A DNA stretch of 64,000 nucleotides from an uncultured Rhodospirillales bacterium (GTDB lineage: Bacteria > Pseudomonadota > Alphaproteobacteria > Acetobacterales > Acetobacteraceae), in NCBI GenBank assembly GCA_903865895.1, contig CAIPLM010000310.1, forward strand, positions 1 to 64,000, read 5' to 3'. The notes under the pieces are model-generated. The model saw only the letters and a program-made list of their open reading frames with translations, was not told the origin of the DNA and ran no database searches. The position numbers and the translations under genes were made by a program. This document shows positions 48,629-58,505 of the stretch, one piece after another (the first letter of the stretch is position 1; every line of letters starts with the position of its first letter).

Positions 48629-49786
48629 CTACTTCACGACCTTCCAGACGCCATTCTGCACGGTGCTCAACACCAATGAGCGTTCGTCGGCGCCGTTGTG
48701 GTTGGTGGGCGAGAGCGCATATACGGCAGCGGCGCCCTTGAGGTTTGTCATCTGTTCCATGGCATCGCGGAGCGCCTTGCGGAACTCGGGCGTGCCGGGT
48801 TGAGCGGCTTTGAGTGCCTCCGGCAATCCTGCCGCGAACAGTAGGTAGCTGTCCCACGCCAGAGCCCCGAAAAGCGAGCGGGAAGCGGCACCGTGCTTCG
48901 CCTCATACCTGCGCACGAAATCCATCGAGGACTTGGTGAGATCGCCGTTGTCAGGCAGTTGCTCGGCCACCATCACCGGATTGAGCGCCACCAGCATGCC
49001 GTCGGCCGACTTGCCGGCGACGCGCAGGAAGTCGGGATTGGCGATGCCCTGGTTATGCAGGATGGCACCCTTGTAGCCTCGGGCGCGCAGTTCAATCACC
49101 GGCAGGGCGCCGGGCGTGCCGGAGGCGGCGATGAAGATGGCATCGGGCTGCTTCGTGAGCAGCTTGAGCACCTGCGGGGTGACGGACGTGTCGGCCGGGT
49201 TGAACTTCTCCTCGCCCTGCCATGTGAGGCCAAGCTTCGCCGCCTCGCCCTTGGCGGCACCAATGAAGGCATCGCCGAAGGCGGTCGCCATGGCGATGCC
49301 GGCCACACTGCTGCCGCCATGCGCCTTCAGCCACGTGAGCGGCGGCCGCACCATCACGGACTCGGTGACCACCAGCTTAAAGGCCCAGCGACGATTGCCT
49401 TCCTGCGGCGAGATGATGCCCTCGGAGCCGGCATGGCTGATGAAGGGCGTCGCGGTGGAGCCGGCGACATCGAGCACCGCCAGCGAGGTCGGAGTCACCG
49501 AGGGGCCGAAGACGAGGTCAACCTTCTCTTCGCTGACCAGCTTCTGGAACGCCTTCACCGCATTGGTGCTGTCGCTGCCGTCATCGAGGATGATGTAGCG
49601 GATCTTCTGCCCAGACGCCTCGCGCGGCAGCAGGTCGATGACGTTGCGGCCGGGAATGCCGATCGAGGCCGCGGGCCCAGTCAGCGAGAGTACCGCGCCA
49701 ATCGTCACGTCGGCCCGCGCGGCAAGCGGTGCGAGGGCAAGAGCCGGGGCCAGGAGGGCGGCGAGGAGTTTGGAATGCACGCGCAT
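48629..49786 (-). CDS. ABC-type branched-chain amino acid-type periplasmic binding protein
   Basis: A 385-residue Leu/Ile/Val-binding-protein-like (Peripla_BP_6) protein. The signal peptide ends near LAARA|DVTIGAV and the mature protein begins with the typical VTIGAVLSLTGPAASIGIPGRN; DDGSDSTNAVKAFQKLVSEEKVDLVFGP follows. This family binds amino acids, amides, aromatic acids or urea. No LivHMGF genes are adjacent, so it is an orphan component. It is separated from secA by a 68-base gap and probably has its own promoter there. Confidence 0.9.
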   Translation of the reverse strand: MRVHSKLLAALLAPALALAPLAARADVTIGAVLSLTGPAASIGIPGRNVIDLLPREASGQKIRYIILDDGSDSTNAVKAFQKLVSEEKVDLVFGPSVTPTSLAVLDVAGSTATPFISHAGSEGIISPQEGNRRWAFKLVVTESVMVRPPLTWLKAHGGSSVAGIAMATAFGDAFIGAAKGEAAKLGLTWQGEEKFNPADTSVTPQVLKLLTKQPDAIFIAASGTPGALPVIELRARGYKGAILHNQGIANPDFLRVAGKSADGMLVALNPVMVAEQLPDNGDLTKSSMDFVRRYEAKHGAASRSLFGALAWDSYLLFAAGLPEALKAAQPGTPEFRKALRDAMEQMTNLKGAAAVYALSPTNHNGADERSLVLSTVQNGVWKVVK

Positions 49787-49854
49787 GATGGTCTCCTGTC
49801 GATTGCAGCAACATTACGCGATAGACTTGTGATGAACCAAGTCCCCACGGCGCC

Positions 49855-52566
<2,712 letters not shown>

Positions 52567-52758
52567 ATCAAGCCTTCCGGGAAGCAGGCAAAGTGGCGCA
52601 AGCCGGGCGCGGCGCGCGTCGATCTCAGGCTGTCAGATAGGACCCGCACCGGCCCGGGTCAACGCGAGAGGCGAAATTCCCGCTCTGCTGCCCGATTGCG
52701 CTGCTTGTCCAGGGCGCGGCGGCCGGCCTATACGGGCGGACTTCTGTAAGGAAATCCC

Positions 52759-53634
52759 ATGCGGCCGTCCCGCCCCAGCCTCGCGCTCGCCCTGGCCCTG
52801 CTCGCGGCCACCGCCCTCTCGCCCGCTGCCCGCGCCCAACCCGCCGCCGCTACCGATCCCGTGGTTGCACGTGTCAACGGCACCGAGATCCATGTCAGCG
52901 ATATCACCGAGGCGGCGCAGGGCCTGCCGCAGGAATATCGCGGCATGCCGCAGAACATGCTGATGCCGATGCTGGCCGACCAGCTGATCGACCGCGCCGC
53001 CGTCGCCGCCATGGCGCGCAAGGATGGGCTGGAGAAGGATCCGACGGTGGTGCGCGCCGTCGCCCGCGCCACCGAGGAGGCGCTCGAGAACGCCATCCTG
53101 CAGCGCAATGTCGGCCCGACCATCACCGAGGACAAGCTGCGCGCCCGCTACGCCACGGATATCGCGGGCAAGGAGGGCGAGCCCGAAGTGCATGCCCGCC
53201 ACATCCTGGTCGCCAATGAGGCCGATGCGGTGAAGGTGATCGCCGAGCTCAAGAAGGGCGGCGATTTCGCGGCCCTCGCCAAGGCCCGCAGCAGTGACCC
53301 CGGCGCCGGCCAGGGCGGCGATCTCGGCTTTTTCAAGCGCGCCGACATGGTGCCGGAATTCGCCGAGGCCGCCTTCGCGCTGAAGCCTGGCCAGGTCTCG
53401 GACAAGCCGATCAAGACCCAGTTCGGCTGGCACGTCATCAAGGTGGAGGAGCGCCGCGCCGCCCCCGCCCCGAGCTTCGAGCAGGCGCAGGACGATCTGC
53501 GCCAGAAGGTGATCCAGGAGGGCGTGCAGAAAGTGCTCGCCGCCGCCCGCGCCGCCGTCACCATTGAGCGCTTCAACCCCGATGGCTCCCCCCGGCGTGC
53601 CACCGATGATGCGGCCCCCCCGCCCAAGCCCTGA
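52759..53634 (+). CDS. Periplasmic parvulin-type peptidyl-prolyl cis-trans isomerase
   Basis: A 291-residue exported foldase. The signal peptide (LALALALLAATALSPAARA) is followed by a SurA/PrsA-like N-domain (VVARVNGTEIHVSDI...AQGLPQEY), and a rotamase domain of about 135-235 with EVHARHILV, DFAALAKARSSDPGAGQGGDLGFF and FGWHVIKVEERR. A Pro-rich tail ends the protein. Such proteins help outer-membrane or secreted proteins fold after Sec export, which fits its place opposite secA. argJ follows 30 bases downstream on the same strand. Confidence 0.92.
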   Translation: MRPSRPSLALALALLAATALSPAARAQPAAATDPVVARVNGTEIHVSDITEAAQGLPQEYRGMPQNMLMPMLADQLIDRAAVAAMARKDGLEKDPTVVRAVARATEEALENAILQRNVGPTITEDKLRARYATDIAGKEGEPEVHARHILVANEADAVKVIAELKKGGDFAALAKARSSDPGAGQGGDLGFFKRADMVPEFAEAAFALKPGQVSDKPIKTQFGWHVIKVEERRAAPAPSFEQAQDDLRQKVIQEGVQKVLAAARAAVTIERFNPDGSPRRATDDAAPPPKP

Positions 53635-53664
53635 TCCAACATAAGAAAGAAGAGGAACCGACCC

Positions 53665-54894
53665 ATGGCCATGGCCGTCTCCCCGCTCGCCGTCCCGCTC
53701 CCCGAACTGCCGCCGCTCGCCGGCGTGAAGCTCGGCGCCACCGCCGCCGGCATCCGCTACAAGGGCCGCAATGACGTGGTGATGGCGGAGCTCGCCTCCG
53801 GCACCACGGTGGCCGGCGTGTTCACCTCTTCCAAATGCCCCGGCGCCCCGATCGACTGGTGCCGCGAGATGCTGCCGGGCGGCAAGGCCCGCGCGGTGGT
53901 GATCAATGCGGGCAATGCCAACGTGTTTACCGGCAAGGCCGGCGCCGATGCCTGCAAGGCCACCGCCGCCGCCGCCGCCAAGATCGCCGGCGTGCCGGTG
54001 AAGCAGGTGTTCCTCTCCTCCACCGGCGTGATCGGCGAGGTTCTGCCGCACGAGAAGCTGACCGCCGCCCTGCCGGAACTCCACGCCAACCTCTCCGAAG
54101 ACGGCTGGGAAGCCGCAGCCCGCGGCATCATGACCACCGACACCTTTCCCAAGGGCGTCACCCGCACGGCGAGCATCGGCGGCAAGGAAGTGCGCATCAA
54201 CGGCATCGCCAAGGGCAGCGGCATGATCGCGCCGGATATGGCGACCATGCTGTGCTTCATCTTCACCGACGCGAAGATCCCGGCCCCGGCGCTGCAGGCG
54301 ATGCTCTCCAAGGGCGTCAACACCACCTTCAACTGCACAACTGTCGACAGCGACACCTCGACGTCCGACACCGTGATGCTGTTCGCCACCGGCCAGGCCA
54401 AGCATCCGAAAATCTCCGACGAAGGCGGCAAGGAACTGGCCGACTTCGCCCGCGCCCTGAACGAGGTGCTGCTCGATCTCGCCCTCCAGGTCACCCGTGA
54501 CGGCGAGGGGGCCCAGAAGCTGATCCGCATCGACGTCACCGGCGCCACCACGGCGAAATCGGCCAAGCGCATCGGCATGGCGATCGCCAACTCGCCGCTG
54601 GTGAAAACCGCCATCGCCGGCGAGGACGCCAATTGGGGCCGCATCGTCATGGCCGTCGGCAAGGCCGGCGAACCGGCCGATCGCGACAAGATCTCGGTCG
54701 GCGTCGGCGGCGTCTGGATGGCCAAGGACGGTGGCGTGGTGCCGGGCTACGACGAGACCCCGGTGGTCGCCCACATGAAGGGGCAAGAGGTCAACATCGC
54801 CGTCGATATCGGCCTCGGCAAGGGCAAGGCGACGGTGTGGACCTGCGACCTGACGCACGGCTACATCGACATCAACGGCAGCTACCGCAGCTGA
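53665..54894 (+). CDS. argJ: Bifunctional ornithine acetyltransferase / N-acetylglutamate synthase
   Basis: Arginine biosynthesis enzyme that recycles the acetyl group from N-acetylornithine to glutamate. The 409-residue precursor self-cleaves at the conserved KGSGMIAPDMATML, making Thr194 the N-terminal nucleophile of the beta chain. Other landmarks are TSSKCPGAPIDWC, VINAGNANVFTGKAG and the C-terminal WTCDLTHGYIDINGSYRS, which ends in the canonical residues. An inverted repeat follows six bases after the stop. Confidence 0.96.
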   Translation: MAMAVSPLAVPLPELPPLAGVKLGATAAGIRYKGRNDVVMAELASGTTVAGVFTSSKCPGAPIDWCREMLPGGKARAVVINAGNANVFTGKAGADACKATAAAAAKIAGVPVKQVFLSSTGVIGEVLPHEKLTAALPELHANLSEDGWEAAARGIMTTDTFPKGVTRTASIGGKEVRINGIAKGSGMIAPDMATMLCFIFTDAKIPAPALQAMLSKGVNTTFNCTTVDSDTSTSDTVMLFATGQAKHPKISDEGGKELADFARALNEVLLDLALQVTRDGEGAQKLIRIDVTGATTAKSAKRIGMAIANSPLVKTAIAGEDANWGRIVMAVGKAGEPADRDKISVGVGGVWMAKDGGVVPGYDETPVVAHMKGQEVNIAVDIGLGKGKATVWTCDLTHGYIDINGSYRS

Positions 54895-54900
54895 GCCGCT

Positions 54901-54929
54901 CCGGTGGCGGGCTTGCATCCCGCCACCGG
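54901..54929. terminator. Perfect stem-loop directly after argJ
   Basis: The 11-base arm CCGGTGGCGGG (54901-54911) pairs perfectly with 54919-54929 around a 7-base loop. No T-run follows, so it may be a 3'-end stabiliser or attenuating structure rather than a true intrinsic terminator. It rules against a GTG at 54904 as the start of the next gene. Confidence 0.6.
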
Positions 54930-54948
54930 ATTGGGCACTCCAGCCGCC

Positions 54949-55944
54949 ATGGCCGACGCCCCCATCCTCGACTTCCCCCCCATCGCCACCGAGCGCCTGG
55001 TGCTGCGCCCCTTCGTCGCCGCGGACGCGACCGAGTTGCACAACCTGATGAACCACTGGGAAGTCTGCCGCGATCTCGCCGAGGTCCCCTTCCCCTACCC
55101 CCCCGACATCGCCGAAAACTGGGTCGGCTACACCCGCGAAGCGATCGCCGAGAAACGCGCCTGGCACCTCGCCATCACCGGCCGCGAGGGCGAGCGCGAA
55201 ATCCTGGTCGGCGGCGTCGGGCTACGGCTCGATGAAGACGGCAAGAGCGCCAAGCTCGGCTACTGGGTCGGCCTCAAATTCTGGGGCCACGGCGTCGCCA
55301 GCGAAGCCGCCGGCCGCATGGCCCGCTGGGCGCTCGCCAATCTCGACATCACCCGCGTCCACGCCTCCGTCGCCACCGCCAACGGCGCCAGCCAGGCCGT
55401 CCTCCGCCGCATCGGCTTCCGCCACGTCGGCGAGGGCGAGGAGCACTTCCTCGCCCGCGGCGGGGACGTGAAGGTCCTCCGCTTCGAGGCCAACCGCACC
55501 GACCTCTTCGGCGCCCCCGAAGTCGAAACCCGCGCCGACGGCGCCAAGCCCCTCGTTCTCGTCGCCGCCTGCGCCTTGGTCGATCGCGACGGCCGCATCC
55601 TCCTCGCCCGCCGACCCGAGGGCAAGAAAATGGCCGGCCTCTGGGAGTTCCCCGGCGGCAAGCTCAACCCCGGCGAAACCCCCGAAGCCGCCCTCATCCG
55701 CGAACTGAAGGAGGAGCTTGGCATCGACGTCGCCTCCAACTGCCTCGCCGCCTTTACCTTCGCCTCCCACGAATACGACACCTTCCACCTCCTCATGCCG
55801 CTCTATCTCTGCCGCCGCTGGAAAGGCACCCCCACCGGCCGCGAGAACCAGGCCCTCGCCTGGGTCCGCCCCGACAAACTCGCCGAATACCCCATGCCCG
55901 AAGCCGACCGCCCCCTGGTGCCCCTCCTACGCGATTTCCTGTAG
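54949..55944 (+). CDS. GNAT acetyltransferase - MutT/NUDIX fusion protein
   Basis: A 331-residue two-domain protein. The N-terminal domain (about 1-185) is a GNAT acetyltransferase of the RimJ/RimL type: TERLVLRPFVAADATELHNLM, LGYWVGLKFWGHGVASEA (acetyl-CoA loop) and NGASQAVLRRIGF. The C-terminal domain (about 195-331) is a MutT-like NUDIX hydrolase with a complete box GGKLNPGETPEAALIRELKEELGI, following VDRDGRILLARRPEGKKMAGLWEFPGG; it probably sanitises 8-oxo-dGTP. The ATG at 54949 is used because an earlier GTG start sits inside a hairpin. Confidence 0.85.
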   Translation: MADAPILDFPPIATERLVLRPFVAADATELHNLMNHWEVCRDLAEVPFPYPPDIAENWVGYTREAIAEKRAWHLAITGREGEREILVGGVGLRLDEDGKSAKLGYWVGLKFWGHGVASEAAGRMARWALANLDITRVHASVATANGASQAVLRRIGFRHVGEGEEHFLARGGDVKVLRFEANRTDLFGAPEVETRADGAKPLVLVAACALVDRDGRILLARRPEGKKMAGLWEFPGGKLNPGETPEAALIRELKEELGIDVASNCLAAFTFASHEYDTFHLLMPLYLCRRWKGTPTGRENQALAWVRPDKLAEYPMPEADRPLVPLLRDFL

Positions 55945-55971
55945 GCTCGTCCCAGCATCGAGGAGTCGCCC

Positions 55972-56730
55972 ATGAGCCAGAACCCCACCGCCTGCCTGCT
56001 TGTCATCGGCAACGAGGTGCTCTCCGGCCGCACCCAGGATGCCAACATCAAGTTCATCGCCGTCGGCCTCGGCGAAATCGGCATCCCCCTCCGCGAAGTC
56101 CGCGTCATCCCCGACATCCCCGAAACCATCATCGCCACCGTCAACGAGGCCCGCGCCAAGTTCGACCATGTCTTCACCACCGGCGGCATCGGCCCGACGC
56201 ATGATGACATCACCAGCGAATGCGTCGCCGCCGCCTTCGGCGTCCCCTGGGAGCCCCACCCCGAAGCCTGGGCCCGGCTTGACGCCCGCTACGCCCCCGG
56301 CGAATTCAACGCCGCCCGCCAGCGCATGGCCACCATGCCCCGCGGCGCCACCCTGATCGACAACGAAATCTCCACCGCCCCCGGCTTCACCATCGGCAAC
56401 GTCCACGTCATGGCCGGCGTGCCCCGCATCATGCAGGCGATGTTCCGCAACCTCGCCCCCACCCTCACCGGCGGCCCGCCCATCCGCATGGGCGCCGTCC
56501 ACGCCAAAGGCCTCGCCGAAGGCCGCATCGCCGACGGCCTGGCCGCCATCCAATCCCGCTTCCCCGCGCTCGACATCGGCAGCTACCCCTACTACCGCCC
56601 CGACGCCAACGGCGTCGCCCTCATCGCCAAAGGCAACGACCCCGACGCCATCGCCGCCGCCTGCGCCGAAATCACCACTCTCATCGCAAGCTGCGGCGCC
56701 ACCCCCATCCAAGGCGAACCCCTAGCCTGA
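55972..56730 (+). CDS. CinA-type molybdopterin-binding (MoCF) domain protein
   Basis: A 252-residue protein with only the MoCF_biosynth half of CinA. It starts with the usual ACLLVIGNEVLSGRTQDAN, then VFTTGGIGPTHDDITSECVAAAFG and VHVMAGVPRIMQAMF. Full CinA would add a C-terminal nicotinamide-nucleotide deamidase domain, which is absent here. The gene follows the GNAT-NUDIX fusion after 27 bases and could belong to the same unit devoted to nucleotide housekeeping. The molecular activity of the single-domain form is uncertain. Confidence 0.88.
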   Translation: MSQNPTACLLVIGNEVLSGRTQDANIKFIAVGLGEIGIPLREVRVIPDIPETIIATVNEARAKFDHVFTTGGIGPTHDDITSECVAAAFGVPWEPHPEAWARLDARYAPGEFNAARQRMATMPRGATLIDNEISTAPGFTIGNVHVMAGVPRIMQAMFRNLAPTLTGGPPIRMGAVHAKGLAEGRIADGLAAIQSRFPALDIGSYPYYRPDANGVALIAKGNDPDAIAAACAEITTLIASCGATPIQGEPLA

Positions 56731-56793
56731 GACCTGAGTGGCAAAAAGCCGCTATAGTTAAACAATCGAAACAATATTACCGCACCTTCCCCC

Positions 56794-57642
56794 TCAATCC
56801 CGCGGCAATTTTTTCGGCAACAACTTCATCGGCTTCCCCTCCAAATTCGGATACCAAAGAATCGCCTTCCGCTCCTTGCGGGTCAGCCATCGCCGCTCCC
56901 CTTCTCCCTCTCCCCGGTTTCGGGGAGAGGGCCGGGGTGAGGGTGTCTCCACCGCGCGATCCCCCACCGCCCGCTCCCCTTCTCCCGCGTTCGCAGGCTT
57001 GGGCTGCGAAGCAGACCAAGGGCGGGATGAGGATAGTTCCCCAGCCTTGACTCTCTCCAGCTTACGCTCGACTCCCTCTCCCGCACTCGCGGGCTTGGGC
57101 TGCGAAGCAGACCAAGGGCGGGGTGAGGGTCGCGCAACCGGTACACTCTTCGCGCGCCTCCCCCTTACCACCCGCCCCACACACGGCGCATCAATCGCCA
57201 ACACCCAACACATCCGCCGCAACACCCGCTGCGCCTGCGGACACCCCGCCACCATCGCGGCCACCTCCGGCGTATTGAGATGATGCGCAATCATCGCCGC
57301 CGACATCCGCACCTCCTCCCCCAACCGCACCACCCACCCAAACCCGCCCGGCAGCCGCACCCGCGGTGTCGTCCGCTCCCCGCGAACATCCCCCGCCCGC
57401 GATTTCCGCGTCCGAAACACCCCACCCGCCGCCAACCGTGTCATCACAGCGGCAAACCGCCGCCCACCCCCCCGCAAATACCGGTGTATCGCCATCGCCA
57501 CATCCTGCCGCGGATCGCGCAGCATCCGGTTGAACATCTGCTGCACCAACCGATCGACAAACCACAGCACCGCCCCCACCATTTCGGCGGTTCGGTCCGG
57601 CGAGAGGCCGGAAGGCGCAGGGGATGTCGTCACATCATTCAT
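56794..57642 (-). CDS. Hypothetical protein with three in-frame copies of a palindromic repeat
   Basis: A 282-residue product of unknown function. Residues 1-165 look like a helical domain (TAEMVGAVLWFVDRLVQQMFNRML, RQDVAMAIHRYLRGG, MSAAMIAHHLNTPEVAAMVAG); residues 250-282 (RRWLTRKERKAILWYPNLEGK) look like a conserved end. Between them (about 170-250) the DNA consists mainly of copies A-C of an intergenic palindrome read in frame, giving the repeated peptide RPWSASQPKPASAGEG. ATG 57642 is preferred to starts further upstream in repeat-rich sequence. The repeats kept the frame open, which argues that the gene is real, but no family was recognised. Confidence 0.65.
   Translation of the reverse strand: MNDVTTSPAPSGLSPDRTAEMVGAVLWFVDRLVQQMFNRMLRDPRQDVAMAIHRYLRGGGRRFAAVMTRLAAGGVFRTRKSRAGDVRGERTTPRVRLPGGFGWVVRLGEEVRMSAAMIAHHLNTPEVAAMVAGCPQAQRVLRRMCWVLAIDAPCVGRVVRGRRAKSVPVARPSPRPWSASQPKPASAGEGVERKLERVKAGELSSSRPWSASQPKPANAGEGERAVGDRAVETPSPRPSPRNRGEGEGERRWLTRKERKAILWYPNLEGKPMKLLPKKLPRD
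56898..57128. repeat. Three copies of a REP-like palindrome within a gene
   Basis: Copies at about 56898-56943, 56974-57032 and 57072-57128. Consensus features are CCCTCTCCCGC, a small inverted repeat GCG(n)CGGGCTTGGGCTGCG, then CAGACCAAGGGCGGGGTGAGGG. The first copy is a shorter variant with a perfect CTCTCCCCG/CGGGGAGAG stem. Two more copies lie in the gene-free stretch at 57905-58036. All point the same way. Confidence 0.8.
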
Positions 57643-58127
57643 GACGTTTTTGATAGCTTGTAAGTTATTTATGGTCAAGGAAAAAATAGCCCGTCGCCGT
57701 GGATTTTTTGCCTTCGCCCACCTAACCCACCCGTCATCGCGAGGCAAAGCCGAAGCGATCCACGCCACCCGCGCGAACGAAGGGCCAAGCCCCCACCCAA
57801 GCATCCGTCGGTCACCGCCCCAAGCAAGCGGAACAACGAGACAGCGAGAAGGAAATTTCACCACAGAGGCACAGAGATCACAGAGCCGCGCCCCGCGCGA
57901 CGTCCCCCTCTCCTGCGTTCGCGGGTTTGCGCCGCAGAGCGGATCAAGGGAGGCGTGAAGCCGGCAACGCTCGATCTGACTCCCTCTCCCGCTCAGCGGG
58001 CTTGAGCCACAGGGCGGATCAAGGCCGGGGTGAGGGGGGCCGTGCGCCGCCCGCCCAAAATCAAAGCCACACCACCATCCAAACGAAGTCTCACCCCAGA
58101 GCCGCAGAGATCAGTGCCCCCCCAGAG
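57643..58127. repeat. Gene-free, repeat-rich stretch of about 485 bases
   Basis: I see no gene here. It holds two more copies of the same palindrome (57905-57958 and 57980-58036), a different interspersed repeat at 57731-57763 (CCGTCATCGCGAGGCAAAGC..., of the CATTGCGAG-type widespread in proteobacteria), and two stretches resembling the CACCACAGAGGCACAGAG repeat found in many environmental genomes (57858-57886, and a degenerate one at 58090-58111). At least three repeat families are nested within 1.3 kb if the copies inside the neighbouring gene are included. Confidence 0.75.
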
Positions 58128-58505
58128 TCAGTCCCCCCGATACCAAGAAGGCCGCTTACAGCCCTCAGACAGGCGAAGATCGAGAATGGGATGCCGCAAC
58201 ATGGAAGCATCCCTCACCTGCGTGCCATCGAGCCTGAGTTCTTGCATTTTCCCGAGCCCTGCGATGGGCGCGAGGTCCCGCACCTTTGCCTTGTCGAGAT
58301 TGAGGCGTTGCAGGTTGGCGAGCCCGGCGGTGCCGAGACTTCCCTCCCGAAACCTACGGGTCGCTGTTGCCTGTATCACCTCATCCAACTGCGATATTGA
58401 AATGCCGAGACGAAAGAGCTCAGCAAGGACCTGTCCGGTGAAGTAAAAATTTCCGAGGAAATCTTCTTGCGCTGGAAACTCGGGCCGATCATTCCTCGAG
58501 CCCCC
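58128..58505 (-). pseudogene. Leucine-rich-repeat remnant in the +1 frame behind the STAND gene
   Basis: An open frame of 125 codons with no ATG or GTG start before a TTG at 58388. The translated sequence has clear LRR character: LANLQRLNLDKAKVRDLAPIAGLG, KMQELRLDGTQVRDASML, preceded by a helical stretch (GQVLAELFRLGISISQLDEVIQ). The frame opens at 58505, just inside the 3' end of the STAND NTPase gene, offset by one base. It therefore looks like the 3' part of a gene that lost its start, either the original C-terminal sensor of the STAND protein cut off by a frameshift, or a separate truncated gene. Confidence 0.55.

Noticed and set aside
54904-54948. GTG at 54904 as start of the acetyltransferase-NUDIX gene
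   Set aside because: It lies inside the perfect stem-loop after argJ, and the extra residues are unlike any GNAT N-terminus; ATG 54949 fits the family.
56898-58036. CRISPR-like array
   Set aside because: The five repeats are about 45-58 bases, palindromic and spaced irregularly (30 to almost 800 bases), one set lies inside a gene, and no cas genes are present.
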